From Dyadobacter fermentans (GTDB taxonomy: Bacteria > Bacteroidota > Bacteroidia > Cytophagales > Spirosomataceae): 64,000 nucleotides of DNA. A model generated the notes under the pieces. That model had not been told where the DNA came from, searched no databases, and worked only from the letters and a program-made list of their open reading frames with translations. The stretch covers positions 186,001 to 250,000 of the forward strand of contig NZ_JAHXBN010000010.1 of the NCBI RefSeq assembly GCF_019924045.1, in the 5' to 3' direction. The translations under genes were made by a program, and so were the position numbers. Shown in pieces: positions 16,877-26,300 of the stretch (position 1 is its first letter; each line of letters opens with the position of its first letter).

Positions 16877-17446
16877 TTAGTGTATTGGTGCGGATTTGCT
16901 GATTAGTTTTTCTATTGATTGCTGGATTCTTTTTTCGTGAAGCATATCTATTTGGTGCCTCAGTTTTTTTTGCTGGTTTTGCAGGTCTGTTATTTGCAGT
17001 ATAAGTTGCTGCTCTTCAATGGTCGGTACCGGTATTTCAAGATCTTCCAGAACGGATTTCGATATTGAAGCTATTGAGGTTGCTGTTGCATTGGCTTTCA
17101 GAAACCGCTGTGTTTTCCTACTATTCAAAAACCAGGTAAGGAACTTTGGTAAAACGGCGTCGGTGTTGAGCCTGATAACGAAAAATGACGTTGAAGCAAC
17201 CGCAGGGGGATAGTCCTCTTCGAAGCAAGTGGCGAAGTTTTTCGAACCCTTAGCTGCGAATAATATATTTCCGGGATCCAAGAGATGTTTCTTCAATGCG
17301 CGGCTTCCCTTTAGTTCGGGTTTAAGAACGGATTGTAACTTCCCATTTTCGTCAAAATGCTTAGCTTGCAGATATGCATAATCCCCCGTGGCTTCTGGCC
17401 TCGAAAGGATTCCCGTTTGAATATTCGCAATGTCCCCTAATAGCAT
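16877..17446 (-). CDS. hsdS: Half-length type I specificity subunit (single target domain)
   Basis: 189 residues with only one target recognition domain: GDIANIQTGILSRPEA, FAAKGSKNFATCF, SISKSVLEDLEIPVPTIEEQ and a final coiled coil (ILQITDLQNQQKKLRHQIDML). It is the first gene of the operon. Half-size HsdS proteins can dimerise to give a symmetric recognition unit or compete with a full HsdS for HsdM (known for natural and truncated HsdS). Whether this protein is functional with the HsdM here, alongside the full HsdS at 12820, is inference. The frame is intact and the start has a plausible promoter upstream. Confidence 0.88.
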   Translation of the reverse strand: MLLGDIANIQTGILSRPEATGDYAYLQAKHFDENGKLQSVLKPELKGSRALKKHLLDPGNILFAAKGSKNFATCFEEDYPPAVASTSFFVIRLNTDAVLPKFLTWFLNSRKTQRFLKANATATSIASISKSVLEDLEIPVPTIEEQQLILQITDLQNQQKKLRHQIDMLHEKRIQQSIEKLISKSAPIH

Positions 17447-17466
17447 GTCTTACTTTGATTGTAAGA

Positions 17467-17498
17467 CAAAGGTTTGTAGAAACCACAAGAAATGCAAA
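17467..17498 (-). promoter_or_regulatory. Candidate promoter of the restriction operon
   Basis: Read on the minus strand, TTTG (17498-17495), a 20-base spacer and AACCTTTG (17474-17467) resemble the Bacteroidota consensus TTTG-N19-21-TAnnTTTG, with one mismatch in the -7 element. Transcription would start near 17463, about 17 bases before the half-hsdS ATG. The large inverted repeat at 17516-17555 lies immediately upstream. Confidence 0.5.
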
Positions 17499-17515
17499 TA
17501 AAAATTTTAAAGTAG

Positions 17516-17555
17516 ATCATATACAAAATTTTCTATATAAAATTTTGTATATGAT
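17516..17555. promoter_or_regulatory. Large AT-rich inverted repeat upstream of the restriction operon
   Basis: Perfect 17-base arms (ATCATATACAAAATTTT and its complement) around a 6-base centre CTATAT. It is placed just upstream of the -33 element of the candidate promoter of the operon and upstream of the divergent small gene at 17704. The location fits an operator for a dimeric regulator acting on one or both directions. No dedicated regulator gene is adjacent; RhuM is one possibility (inference). Confidence 0.7.
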
Positions 17556-17566
17556 AATTGTTTGAG

Positions 17567-17595
17567 TTTTAGATATTTATGTCAAATATCTAAAA
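17567..17595. promoter_or_regulatory. Second inverted repeat in the divergent intergenic region
   Basis: Perfect 12-base arms TTTTAGATATTT and AAATATCTAAAA separated by ATGTC, only 11 bases from the larger inverted repeat. Flanking TTTGAG motifs form an additional direct repeat (17561 and 17597 areas). The two repeats differ in sequence, so they may be sites for two different proteins. Everything else in 17447-17703 is AT-rich with no other gene seen. Confidence 0.6.
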
Positions 17596-17703
17596 GTTTG
17601 AGACTGGTCAACATTGTGTATTTTTTTGACATATTGCTAATATTGGGTCGCTATAACAACGCGACTTAGGAGTTAGAGATCTAATGTAAAAAAGGTAGCA
17701 ACT

Positions 17704-17967
17704 ATGCACAACATTCAACATGACAATTCCGAAGACTTGCTTCTCCGTGCTTATGGCTGCCGAGTAAAGCAGTTACTTAATCAAAGTGATTCTGCTGAGT
17801 GGGTTGAAAGTATCTGGGATATGTACACTGGTTTCACTGCATTTTCCCAAGAGGCCGGATTCGACCCCAAAGGCCACGACAGGTTTGTGTCTTTCAAGGA
17901 ATTGATCTTTTTCTTTCAGGATTTAGAAAGAATGAGGTTGAATGAAGACCACAAAAAAAGGCCCTGA
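17704..17967 (+). CDS. Small hypothetical protein divergent from the restriction operon
   Basis: 87 residues, acidic and soluble (MHNIQHDNSEDLLLRAYGCR, VESIWDMYTGFTAFSQEAGF, RFVSFKELIFFFQDLERMRL). No domain recognised and no signal peptide. It has a clear ATG, protein-like composition and no overlapping gene. It is transcribed away from the restriction operon, sharing a palindrome-rich upstream region, and ends inside a hairpin that also serves the opposite strand. It could be a regulator or island cargo; there is no direct evidence for a function. Confidence 0.6.
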   Translation: MHNIQHDNSEDLLLRAYGCRVKQLLNQSDSAEWVESIWDMYTGFTAFSQEAGFDPKGHDRFVSFKELIFFFQDLERMRLNEDHKKRP

Positions 17968-17981
17968 AAAATCAGGACCTT
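17958..17981 (-). terminator. Terminator after tRNA-His
   Basis: Arms AAGGCCCTGA and TCAGGACCTT (one C-A mismatch) with an AAAA loop; read on the minus strand it ends in a run of T (positions 17957-17953). It lies 9 bases past the 3' end of tRNA-His and overlaps the last codons of the opposing small gene. Confidence 0.75.
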
Positions 17982-17989
17982 AAAAACGG

Positions 17990-18064
17990 GGAGGGAGACG
18001 GGTCTCGAACCCGCGACCTCTAGAACCACAATCTAGCGCTCTAACCAACTGAGCTACAACCTCC
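17990..18064 (-). tRNA. tRNA-His (anticodon GTG)
   Basis: Cloverleaf read on the minus strand: extra 5' G at 18064 (the G-1 typical of tRNA-His), D arm GCTC...GAGC, anticodon stem CTAGA/TCTAG with loop TTGTGGT (anticodon GTG), T arm GCGGG-TTCGAGA-CCCGT, discriminator C. The acceptor stem pairs at positions 1-4 and 7, but 5-68 (T-C) and 6-67 (T-T) are mismatched, which is unusual. CCA is not encoded. The 3' end faces the restriction island. Confidence 0.93.
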
Positions 18065-18106
18065 GTTTAAGTTGTTTCGAATGGGCAAAGCCCTGTTTCG
18101 AGGACA

Positions 18107-18114
18107 CAAAATTA
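18107..18114 (-). promoter_or_regulatory. Candidate -7 element for tRNA-His
   Basis: TAATTTTG on the minus strand matches the Bacteroidota -7 consensus TAnnTTTG exactly and lies 43 bases upstream of the tRNA 5' end. No clear TTTG at the -33 distance was seen, so the call rests on one element. Confidence 0.45.
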
Positions 18115-18120
18115 GGAAAA

Positions 18121-18170
18121 GGTTTGCAGCTTGCAAGAAAATTTTGGAAAATTTTTGCGGACTGCAAACC
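18121..18170 (-). terminator. Long hairpin, probable terminator of the SOD gene
   Basis: A 50-base imperfect dyad: outer arms GGTTTGCAG/CTGCAAACC (perfect 9 bp), an inner GCA/TGC and AAAATTTT/AAAATTTT closing on GG, with small symmetric internal loops. It begins 21 bases after the SOD stop on the minus strand. The T-rich tracts are inside the stem rather than after it, so termination is inferred. Confidence 0.5.
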
Positions 18171-18191
18171 CTTTCGCAAGCCGGAGCTTAA

Positions 18192-18800
18192 TTATTTAGC
18201 CGCAGTGTACAGTGCGTCAGCAGCTTTCCAGTCTACAACGTTCCAGTAGGCGTCGATGTAGTCGGGGCGCTTGTTTTGATATTTCAGGTAATATGCATGC
18301 TCCCATACGTCGAGACCGATCACGGGAGTGCCTTTTACTTCCGCGATGTCCATCAATGGGTTGTCCTGGTTAGGAGTAGAGGTGATGGCGATTTCTCCGC
18401 CTTCTTTCACAATCAGCCATGCCCAGCCTGAGCCGAAACGGCCGATTGACGCTTTTTTGAACTCGTCTTTGAACGCAGCGAATGAACCGAATTTAGCAGT
18501 GATGGCTTTGCCTAGTTCACCGGTTGGTTCGCCGCCGCCGGTCGCCGACAATGATTTCCAGAAAAAAGTGTGGTTCCAGTGACCGCCGCCATTGTTGCGT
18601 ACAGGAGCCGGAGCTTTGCTGATGCCAGCCAAAAGTTCTTCTATGGTTTTGCCTTCCAGCTCAGTGCCCGCTACTGCTGCATTCAGGTTGGTAACGTATG
18701 CCTGGTGGTGACGGTCGTGATGTATCTCCATGGTCAATGCGTCGAAGTGGGGCTCCAAAGCATTGTTTGCGTAAGGTAAGGGATCCAGTGTAAATGCCAT
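18192..18800 (-). CDS. sodA: Superoxide dismutase, Mn-type
   Basis: 202 residues of the Fe/Mn SOD family. Metal ligands are all present: H27 (MEIHHDRHH), H77 ([11 protein letters not shown]), D164 and H168 ([10 protein letters not shown]). The glycine-rich GGG before the second ligand and the Gln in TPNQDNPLM are the pattern of Mn-type rather than Fe-type enzymes, although cambialistic use is possible. It converts superoxide to peroxide and oxygen in the cytosol (no signal peptide). It appears to be a single-gene unit, followed by a long hairpin and preceded by 64 bases before tadA. Confidence 0.96.
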   Translation of the reverse strand: MAFTLDPLPYANNALEPHFDALTMEIHHDRHHQAYVTNLNAAVAGTELEGKTIEELLAGISKAPAPVRNNGGGHWNHTFFWKSLSATGGGEPTGELGKAITAKFGSFAAFKDEFKKASIGRFGSGWAWLIVKEGGEIAITSTPNQDNPLMDIAEVKGTPVIGLDVWEHAYYLKYQNKRPDYIDAYWNVVDWKAADALYTAAK

Positions 18801-18864
18801 TTTCAGCGTAGTTTAATGATTTAAAAAATTGTTTCAACAGATAAGCTAACAGCAGAATGCCGCT

Positions 18865-19317
18865 TTATGTTCTTAACTCCCTGAAAAATTTGAGTAGTAA
18901 CTGCTGGGATTCTATCGCCATTATGCCGGTTACAAGCTTGGTTTTCGGGTGTAGTAGCGGTTGTCCGATCCTCGAAAACCCCCGCTTCTCGTCCGTGGCA
19001 CCCACAACCACCCGCTTTACCTGTGTCCAGTAGAGCGCGCCCGCACACATCACGCAAGGTTCCAGCGTCACGTACAGCGTGCAATCGGTGAGGTATTTAG
19101 AGCCCAGGTGGTCGGCGGCGGCGGTGATGGCAATCATTTCAGCGTGGGCGGTTACGTCGTTGAGCCGCTCAGTTTGGTTATATCCCTTTCCAATAATCCT
19201 GTCCTTGGCGACGACAATGGCGCCCACGGGGATTTCGCCTTCTTCGTATGCCTTATGGGCGAGCGCGAGGGCTTCTTCCATAAAGTAGTGATCGGTAATG
19301 TCTGCCTGTATGTCCAT
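18865..19317 (-). CDS. tadA: tRNA-specific adenosine deaminase (TadA-like)
   Basis: About 150 residues with the zinc deaminase signature: VTAHAEMIAI (catalytic E in HAE) and TLEPCVMCAGAL (two Cys ligands), plus the early EGEIPVGAIVV typical of TadA, which converts A34 to inosine in tRNA-Arg(ACG). A tRNA-Arg with an ACG anticodon is present at 38879, a fitting substrate. I chose the ATG at 19317 (MDIQADITDH) over an upstream one at 19350. A guanine/cytosine deaminase role cannot be fully excluded. Confidence 0.9.
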   Translation of the reverse strand: MDIQADITDHYFMEEALALAHKAYEEGEIPVGAIVVAKDRIIGKGYNQTERLNDVTAHAEMIAITAAADHLGSKYLTDCTLYVTLEPCVMCAGALYWTQVKRVVVGATDEKRGFSRIGQPLLHPKTKLVTGIMAIESQQLLLKFFRELRT

Positions 19318-19388
19318 ATGCCGGTAAAGAAAACGGGACATCCATTGCATTGCAACAAATGTCCCGTGGTATTTTATTAAATCAATGA

Positions 19389-22300
19389 TCAGGGCTTCAT
19401 CACTCGCTGAACGGTGCTCAGATTGCCATTCTGAATGCGCAGCAGGTAAAGTCCGGAAGGATAGTTAGCGAAGTCCACCTCTGTTTTTTGTTGTTTGATA
19501 ACCTGTGTCGAACGCGGGCGGCCGTTGAGGTCTACCACTTCGATTTTCGCTTGTTTCGGCGAAATGGAGCCGGTTACTTCCACAGTGCATTTGCCGTTGA
19601 TCACCGTCGGGTAAACCTTCGCCCAATCTGCCGGAGCAGGAGGCTCTACGCCGAGGATAGGGTCAACCTGTACTCTTGCTGTACCCACACCGGTACCGAG
19701 GCCGCAGCCATTGGTCACTTTGGTGATCGCGTAGGTAGTCGTCGTTTTCGGCGCCAGTTTGAAATTGAATGGCGTTGCATTTGCGGTAATCAGCGTATCT
19801 TTTGTTCCATTGTTCAATGTGATTGTCCATGGCGCTTTTCCGGTGATGTCGGCTTTCAGGTTGGCGGATTCACCTACAAGAATGGTTTGTGTGCCTGTCA
19901 AAGTAGCAACCGGTAGCGGGCTTACATTGATTGTGATGGAGCTCACGCTTCCTTTTACGGTGAAATCTGGATTCGCACCCGAGCTGATAACCCTAACAAA
20001 ATAGGTTCCGCCTTTGGTAGTGTCCGGGAATGTAGCCGAAACGGAGTTCGCTGTGGCCGTCGATGCAATGGTATAGAACTTAGCGTCGACATTTTCTTTC
20101 GCTACCTGCAATTTAAAGGTATTGCCGGCAGGGAAATCACCCGACTGTTGGAAAGGCACTGTAAATGCCTTGCTCGCGCAGATTTCCGATACAGACGGAC
20201 TTCCGGAGTTGATGGTCGGTACTTTTACGGTAACAACCGCCAGACCGTTGATAGTCCCCTTACCGCAAGCATTGGAAACTTCGGTGAGAAGGTAGCTCGT
20301 GGTAGTGCTTGGCTTAACCTGTACCTGGTGGTCGGCCTGATCGGTCGTGTCGGCCAATCCACTCGATAAGATGTAAATCCACGGGCCGTCGCCGGTGAAT
20401 TTAATGTTGATAGTCGCAGTCTGTCCTAGATCGATGGTCGGGTTACCCGAAATGGTCGCCGAAGGCAGTGATTTGATATGGATCTTAATCTCTTCTTTCG
20501 GGCTTTCGCAGCCATTAGAGCCGGTCTGTGTTACATAGAAAGAGTAATCCTGAACCTTCTCTGTAAACGGTATGAATGGAACTCCCTGGAAGTCGGTATC
20601 ATTCGCTCCGCGGTACCATTTGAGGATCGTTCCGGTTGCATCCAGTACCGGTGCTACTTCATTCTGGCAGTATTCCAGGTATGTTTTGGTCGCTGGTTTT
20701 GGGGTCGTGTTTACCTTAACGTCAATCTTCGCACGATCGCCAGGGCAACCTGCCAATGTTTGTCCCACATAGTATGAAGTAGTTCCACCCTCGGCAGTTG
20801 ACGGGGTTGGCGCATTAGGGCTCGCAGAACCGCCGGACGCGTTGGTTCCGTACCAGTCCAAAGTTGCATTAGCGGATGGCGTAGCTTCAAGCGGCTTTGC
20901 AGCGATAAACTGGCAATATTCGATCAGAGACTGGGAGATACCCGGCAGGCCTGGAAGAGGCTTAACGAGGACTTTTTGTAAAACTCGAGTGGTGCTTTCA
21001 CAACCTTTGGCGCTCGACTGGGTAACGTAGTAAGTTGTTTCTTTCGCCTCTTTCAGGTTAATCGAAGGTGTTGTTGTGCTGGCATTTCCACCGGTGGCGG
21101 CCGTATACCATTTCAAAGTGTTACCTGCGGATGCCTGTGTAGGAAAAGTATAGTTTTTGTCCGAGCGCTCCTGGCAGAATGCTTCCGAAAACGGGGCCAA
21201 TGCTGCGGGAGTAGGATTGACAGTCACATCCAACTTTGCACGCGGGCTCTCGCAGGTAAGGGTTCCATAGGTGTTGGACTGGGTAACATAATAGGAAGTC
21301 GTCCCGGCAGTTGTCGCGGTCGGTGTCGGAGCTGTGGTTGTTCCGGTGCCGCCGGTTGGTGCGTTGTACCATTTATAAACAGCGCCCGAAGGAGTCAACG
21401 GAAGAGGCTTTGCACCAATGCAATAGTCAAGCGGCGTAACGGCTGGTGCCGCTGGGGTATCTTTAATTACTACTTCAATTTTTGCACGCGGGCCTTCGCA
21501 TAGTCCTGCGGAGGTCTGGCTCACATAATAATTTGTCGTTCCGACAGCCGTAGTAACCGGTACAGGGGCACCATCCAATGCAGTGCCGCCGCTTGCGCTG
21601 GTATACCATTTAAGGCCGGTACCGTTTGCCGTCAGAGCAGCTGGTGATGAGTTCTGGCAAAGGTTTACGCTTGCCGTTACGGTAGGGGCAGTCGAAAAGT
21701 TCTTCACGACAACGGCCACTTCTTTTCTTTGTACGCTTTCGCATCCGTTCACTGTCTGAGATACATAGTATCGTGTTGTTCCTGCGGCAGTGGTGACAGG
21801 TGTCGGGGCTGCGGTTGTTCCGGTACCACCACTGGGTGACATATACCATTTAAAGCCAGGACCAGAGGGAGCCAGAGGCGTGGCTGTTTCATTCAAGCAG
21901 TATTCAACCGGCGATGTGGCTGTTGGAGCAGGTGTTTCACGAATAGTTACTTTAATTTCCGCCTTCGCGCTTTCGCAGCCGGGAGGGACTCTTTGAGTAA
22001 CAAAATAGCTTGTAACACCTGCTGAGGCACTGGATGGCTTCGGTGCTGACGCAAGAGCCGTTCCGTCGCTGTTATACCATTTCAAGTTTGTGCCGGTTGC
22101 AGTTAACGTCGTAGTCGGGCCATTGAGACAAAATTCTACATCGGCAACACCTGGCTTGGCCGAAGGTGTACACGCGGTTACAACGACATCAATTTTAGCG
22201 CGCTCGCTTTCACATCCGCTGACGGTCTGGCTTACATAATACGAGGTGGTTCCAACCGCATCTGTTTCAGGTATGGTAGCATCGGGGGATGCTGTTCCGC

Positions 22301-23300
22301 CGGTTGCATTGGGCCCGTACCAATTGTGTGTTGCTCCGTTCAGGAATGTTGCCTGTAATGGCGTAGCAGTTGTATTAACGACATAGTTAACGGGTGTTAC
22401 TACCGTTGGTTTCGCCGGCGGAGGACACGCAGTAACTACGACATCGATTTTAGCACGCTCGCTTTCACACCCATCAACAGTTTGACTTACATAATAAGAA
22501 GTGGTCCCCACGGCATCTGTGGACGGTGTCGGGGCGGTGGGAGAGGCAGTACCTCCGGTGGCACTAGTTCCGTACCAGTTTCTTGTCGCCCCAGAAACAA
22601 CCGTTGCCTGCAATGGAGTTGCAGTCTGGTTTGTCACATAGTTTACAGGGCTCACTACTGTCGGTTTCGCAACGGGCGGACAGGTTACTACCACGTCAAT
22701 TTTGGCGCGCGGGCTTTCACAAGCGCCAGGCTTCTGAGATACCCAATAGCTCGTTGTTCCCGGAGTTGTAGTTACTGGTGTTGGGGCAGTTGCCGAACCG
22801 GTTCCGCCGGTAGCATCGTTATACCAAAGTAAACCAGTGTTTGGGGTTGCAGACAATGCGGTGGCGGTGGCACCCTTCGTATAATTTACCGGTGTAACCA
22901 CAGTCGGTGCAGCTGGAACGGCGTTCACAGTCAACGCGGCGCTTTCAGAACCTGTTACTTGTACCACCAGAAGAATTCTAGAAATAACCCTGATTTTATA
23001 CGCCGCACCGGGAGTTGTTCCGCCTGGTATTGTTGCAGTGATGGGCGAAGTTTTTGCCGAGCCGATTTCTGTGGGAGTTAAGCCAAATGCTCCCGCCGCA
23101 TCCGACAATTGTGCAATAAAGTCTGTATTGGCTGCGGGGGTACCGGTGAAAGTAAATGCAACGCTGACATCGCTCCCTGCACAAACGGAAATTGGCGTTA
23201 CTGCCCCCGTGGTAATCGTAGTTTGTCCGAATGAAGCTGCCAGGCAGAACACCATGGCGAAAATGGTAAGGAAACTCTCTTTAATAAATGTTCTTTTCAT
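19389..23300 (-). CDS. Large T9SS-exported protein with ten Ig-like repeats
   Basis: 1303 residues: signal peptide (residues 1-25, ending ASFGQ), an N-terminal domain, about ten tandem ~80-residue Ig-like repeats (residues ~130-900) with the recurring pattern KWY..A.GGT, APTPVTT..GTTSYYVSQ and GCES.RAKIDVVV, two further beta domains, and a T9SS type A sorting domain at the end (VYPTVINGKCTVEV, PSGLYLLRIQNG). It should be secreted through the type IX system and attached to the surface. Repeats 2 and 3 are very similar to each other, indicating recent duplication. No enzymatic motif. Likely an adhesin or surface-layer component (inference). Confidence 0.93.
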   Translation of the reverse strand: MKRTFIKESFLTIFAMVFCLAASFGQTTITTGAVTPISVCAGSDVSVAFTFTGTPAANTDFIAQLSDAAGAFGLTPTEIGSAKTSPITATIPGGTTPGAAYKIRVISRILLVVQVTGSESAALTVNAVPAAPTVVTPVNYTKGATATALSATPNTGLLWYNDATGGTGSATAPTPVTTTPGTTSYWVSQKPGACESPRAKIDVVVTCPPVAKPTVVSPVNYVTNQTATPLQATVVSGATRNWYGTSATGGTASPTAPTPSTDAVGTTSYYVSQTVDGCESERAKIDVVVTACPPPAKPTVVTPVNYVVNTTATPLQATFLNGATHNWYGPNATGGTASPDATIPETDAVGTTSYYVSQTVSGCESERAKIDVVVTACTPSAKPGVADVEFCLNGPTTTLTATGTNLKWYNSDGTALASAPKPSSASAGVTSYFVTQRVPPGCESAKAEIKVTIRETPAPTATSPVEYCLNETATPLAPSGPGFKWYMSPSGGTGTTAAPTPVTTAAGTTRYYVSQTVNGCESVQRKEVAVVVKNFSTAPTVTASVNLCQNSSPAALTANGTGLKWYTSASGGTALDGAPVPVTTAVGTTNYYVSQTSAGLCEGPRAKIEVVIKDTPAAPAVTPLDYCIGAKPLPLTPSGAVYKWYNAPTGGTGTTTAPTPTATTAGTTSYYVTQSNTYGTLTCESPRAKLDVTVNPTPAALAPFSEAFCQERSDKNYTFPTQASAGNTLKWYTAATGGNASTTTPSINLKEAKETTYYVTQSSAKGCESTTRVLQKVLVKPLPGLPGISQSLIEYCQFIAAKPLEATPSANATLDWYGTNASGGSASPNAPTPSTAEGGTTSYYVGQTLAGCPGDRAKIDVKVNTTPKPATKTYLEYCQNEVAPVLDATGTILKWYRGANDTDFQGVPFIPFTEKVQDYSFYVTQTGSNGCESPKEEIKIHIKSLPSATISGNPTIDLGQTATINIKFTGDGPWIYILSSGLADTTDQADHQVQVKPSTTTSYLLTEVSNACGKGTINGLAVVTVKVPTINSGSPSVSEICASKAFTVPFQQSGDFPAGNTFKLQVAKENVDAKFYTIASTATANSVSATFPDTTKGGTYFVRVISSGANPDFTVKGSVSSITINVSPLPVATLTGTQTILVGESANLKADITGKAPWTITLNNGTKDTLITANATPFNFKLAPKTTTTYAITKVTNGCGLGTGVGTARVQVDPILGVEPPAPADWAKVYPTVINGKCTVEVTGSISPKQAKIEVVDLNGRPRSTQVIKQQKTEVDFANYPSGLYLLRIQNGNLSTVQRVMKP

Positions 23301-23377
23301 GTATCTGTCTAAATATCTTTCCGCTAACCTTTTGACTGGTAAAGTTAGAGATATTTTTCAAATACGCTGAAGGTGAT

Positions 23378-26300
23378 TTAAGGAAGCTGGCTTTTCCGTT
23401 GAATCAAAGAACTGTACACTACATCCTGGATTTTCCGACGTGTACGCTGGGTTGTAATAGCCGTATTTTCCGCGTCAGGGTTCACCCGATTGGATAGGAA
23501 CACAAATACGAGGTCTTCCTCCGGATCGACCCACACCATGGTACCCGTGAACCCCGTATGGCCGAATGAGTTAACGGAAGCCTGCGGCGACACATAAGAA
23601 CTGTTGCCGTCCGCCGGCGCCTTGTCCCAGCCCAGTCCGCGATGATGCGACTCGTCATACATCCGCGAAAAGAATGGCACGGTTGCCTGCTCGTAATAGC
23701 GTTTTCCGGCGTAATTCCCCTTCCAGAGGTTCATTTGAAGTAAAACGGCCAGGTCGCGGGCTGTACCGAAAAGGCCGGCATGGCCCGAAACGCCGCCCAC
23801 AATGGCGGCCATCTGATCGTGTACGGTTCCTTGCAGTAACTGTCCCCGGAAACGGTAATCCTGTTCGGTAGGCGCAATTTGTTTTTCAGGAAAACGGCGC
23901 AGCGGATTGAAGCCCAGGTAGGGCAATCCGAGCGGCTCGTAAATATTGGCAGCCACAAAAATATCCAGTGGCTGTCCGGTTACTCTTTCTACGATTTTTT
24001 GGAGCGTCAAAAATCCGAGGTCGCTGTACAAATAGCCATAATTGCCGGCCCGGTCGCGGCGGTTGTTCATGGGCGATTCTACTACCCATTTCCAGACTGA
24101 ATCGCGCAAGGCGCCTTTGGCAAACAGTTTGGGAGCTACTTGCAGATAGTAAGCGGTATCCTGCTTCGAACTGTAATATTCGGGCAGGAGTCCTCCCGCG
24201 CTGGTTTTGGTCCTGTCCCAAAGCGATGGGTAGAACGAGATCAGCCCTGAGCGGTGCAGCAGCAGGTCACGAATGGTGAAATTTTGTTTGGAAGTGACCG
24301 CAAGCTCCGGCAGGTATTTGGATGCTTTTTCATCCAGGCTGATCTGCTTCCGGTCGTAAAGCAACATTACAGCCTGCAATGTTGCCGAAACCTTCGTAAG
24401 CGAAGCCAAGTCGTAAATAGTCTCGGGCGTAACGCGGTCGTTCGTGCGATAGCTCAATCCGCCGAATTGCTTTTCATAAATGATCTTACCCTGTCTGGCC
24501 ACCAGAATCTCACAACCTGGGAAAACATGGTCGTTCACCGCCGCGGTGGCGATTTCATCGATTTTTTTAAGCGAGAGGCCATCGATGCCCACGCTCTCCG
24601 GTGTGCCGAATGCAATGCGGTTAATCGAAGTTGTACTCACGCCGGTGCCTGCCTTGTAAGCTAATACCGACACCGGAAGGCGGCCTTTCGAGCTCAATGC
24701 GCCGAAAATAATCTGCGGTACGATCTCCTGTTGGTCCTTTCCGTCCTGGTTTGCACAGATCAGCACCTCTGTAGCGGGGAAGTACTGAATCGCGTAAGGC
24801 GTTCCGAACAGACAAAGAATCACTTTCTTGTTCTGCTGTTTGAGCTGGTTTACAAAATCAACCATACCTGTGGTCACGCCGTAATTCCGGCCCGGTTTGG
24901 AGCTGATACCGTGAATATCGACGATAATCGTATTATAAGGTTCCAGGTACCCCAGCATTTCAGTGATCTGCTCCTGCGACGACGGGCCGTCGTAAAACGA
25001 GTAGTTCCGCATGGGTTTGTAGGTCGAAAGCATTTTCTGGAATGCCGTGCTGCTGCCCTCTCCAATGCTGACCGACGCCATATTGTTGTCTACTACCGAG
25101 CCGATCGGGAGCAGGTTATTATCGTTTTTCACGACGGTCACGGCCGCTTCGCACAATTCGCGGTACAGCTCCTTGCTCTTCTCGCTATTCAGGTCGGAAT
25201 ACAGGTTGTTAATGTCAATAGGCTGGTATTTGCTCAATCCGGCCCAGTATTTCGCCTGCAAAATGCGTTTCACCTTATCGTCGATGATTTTCTCGCTGAT
25301 TTGTTTCGAGTTAATGGCGTCCTTGATGCGCGCCACCGTCTCTGCAATGCTTTCGGGGTAAAGCAGCACGTCGTTGCCGGCTACCAGTGCTTTAAGGTTT
25401 ACGTCCGCGGCTTTCCCATTTTTCAGCACGCCGCGCATGTTCATGGCATCTGTAAATACCAGCCCGCGGAAACCAAGGTCTTTGCGCAGGAGTCCATTCA
25501 CGACCTTGTCCGAAAGCGAGCTGGCCTGATTAGGCGTGTTATCCAATGCGGGAATGTATAAATGAGCATTGAGAACACCCATGAGGCTATCCGCGATCAT
25601 CTCGCGGTAAGGGTACAGGTCCGTGTTGTTGAGTTGTTCCAATGAATGCGTCAGCACCGGTAATGTGAAATGCGAATCCGCATCGGTGTCGCCGTGGCCG
25701 GGGAAATGCTTGGCGGTAGCGATAATGCGGTTGTGCTGCAAGCCCTTCATATACGCGATCGACTTCCGGGCAACATTCTCCTTGTCCTCGCCGAATGAAC
25801 GTATACCAATCACCGGATTGGCCGCATTGCTATTCACATCCGAAACCGGCGCGAAGTTGATCTGAATGCCGAGGCGTTTGCATTGGTGCGCGATATCGTC
25901 CCCCATGCGGTAAATAAGCTGATCGTTTTGGATCGAGCCGAGTACCATTTGTTTCGGGAAGGAAATCGTGCTGTCGAGGCGCATACCAAGGCCCCATTCA
26001 CCATCGATGCCGATGAAAAGCGGGACATTCGAATGCGATTGGTAACGGTTGGTAAGCTGGGCCTGACCCACCGGACCGCCCTGGAAGAATATCAGGCCGC
26101 CGATCTGGTAATCGTTGATCAGCTTATCAATGTATTTGTAATGGGATTCGTCGCGGTTCGAGAAAGTCGCCACCATGAAAAGCTGGCCGATTTTCTGCTC
26201 GATGCTCAGGGATTGAAGGGTGCTGTCCACCCACTGGTTTTCGGGAAGAACAATGACCGGGTCGCGGTGCTTTTTAGGGGCTTTGTGCTTTGCTTCCGGA

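Noticed and set aside
24731..25561. Long open frame opposite the GH3 fusion gene (276 codons)
   Set aside because: It lies wholly antisense to a well-supported gene; its composition (rich in R, V, H, F) is what high-GC third-position genes give on the other strand.
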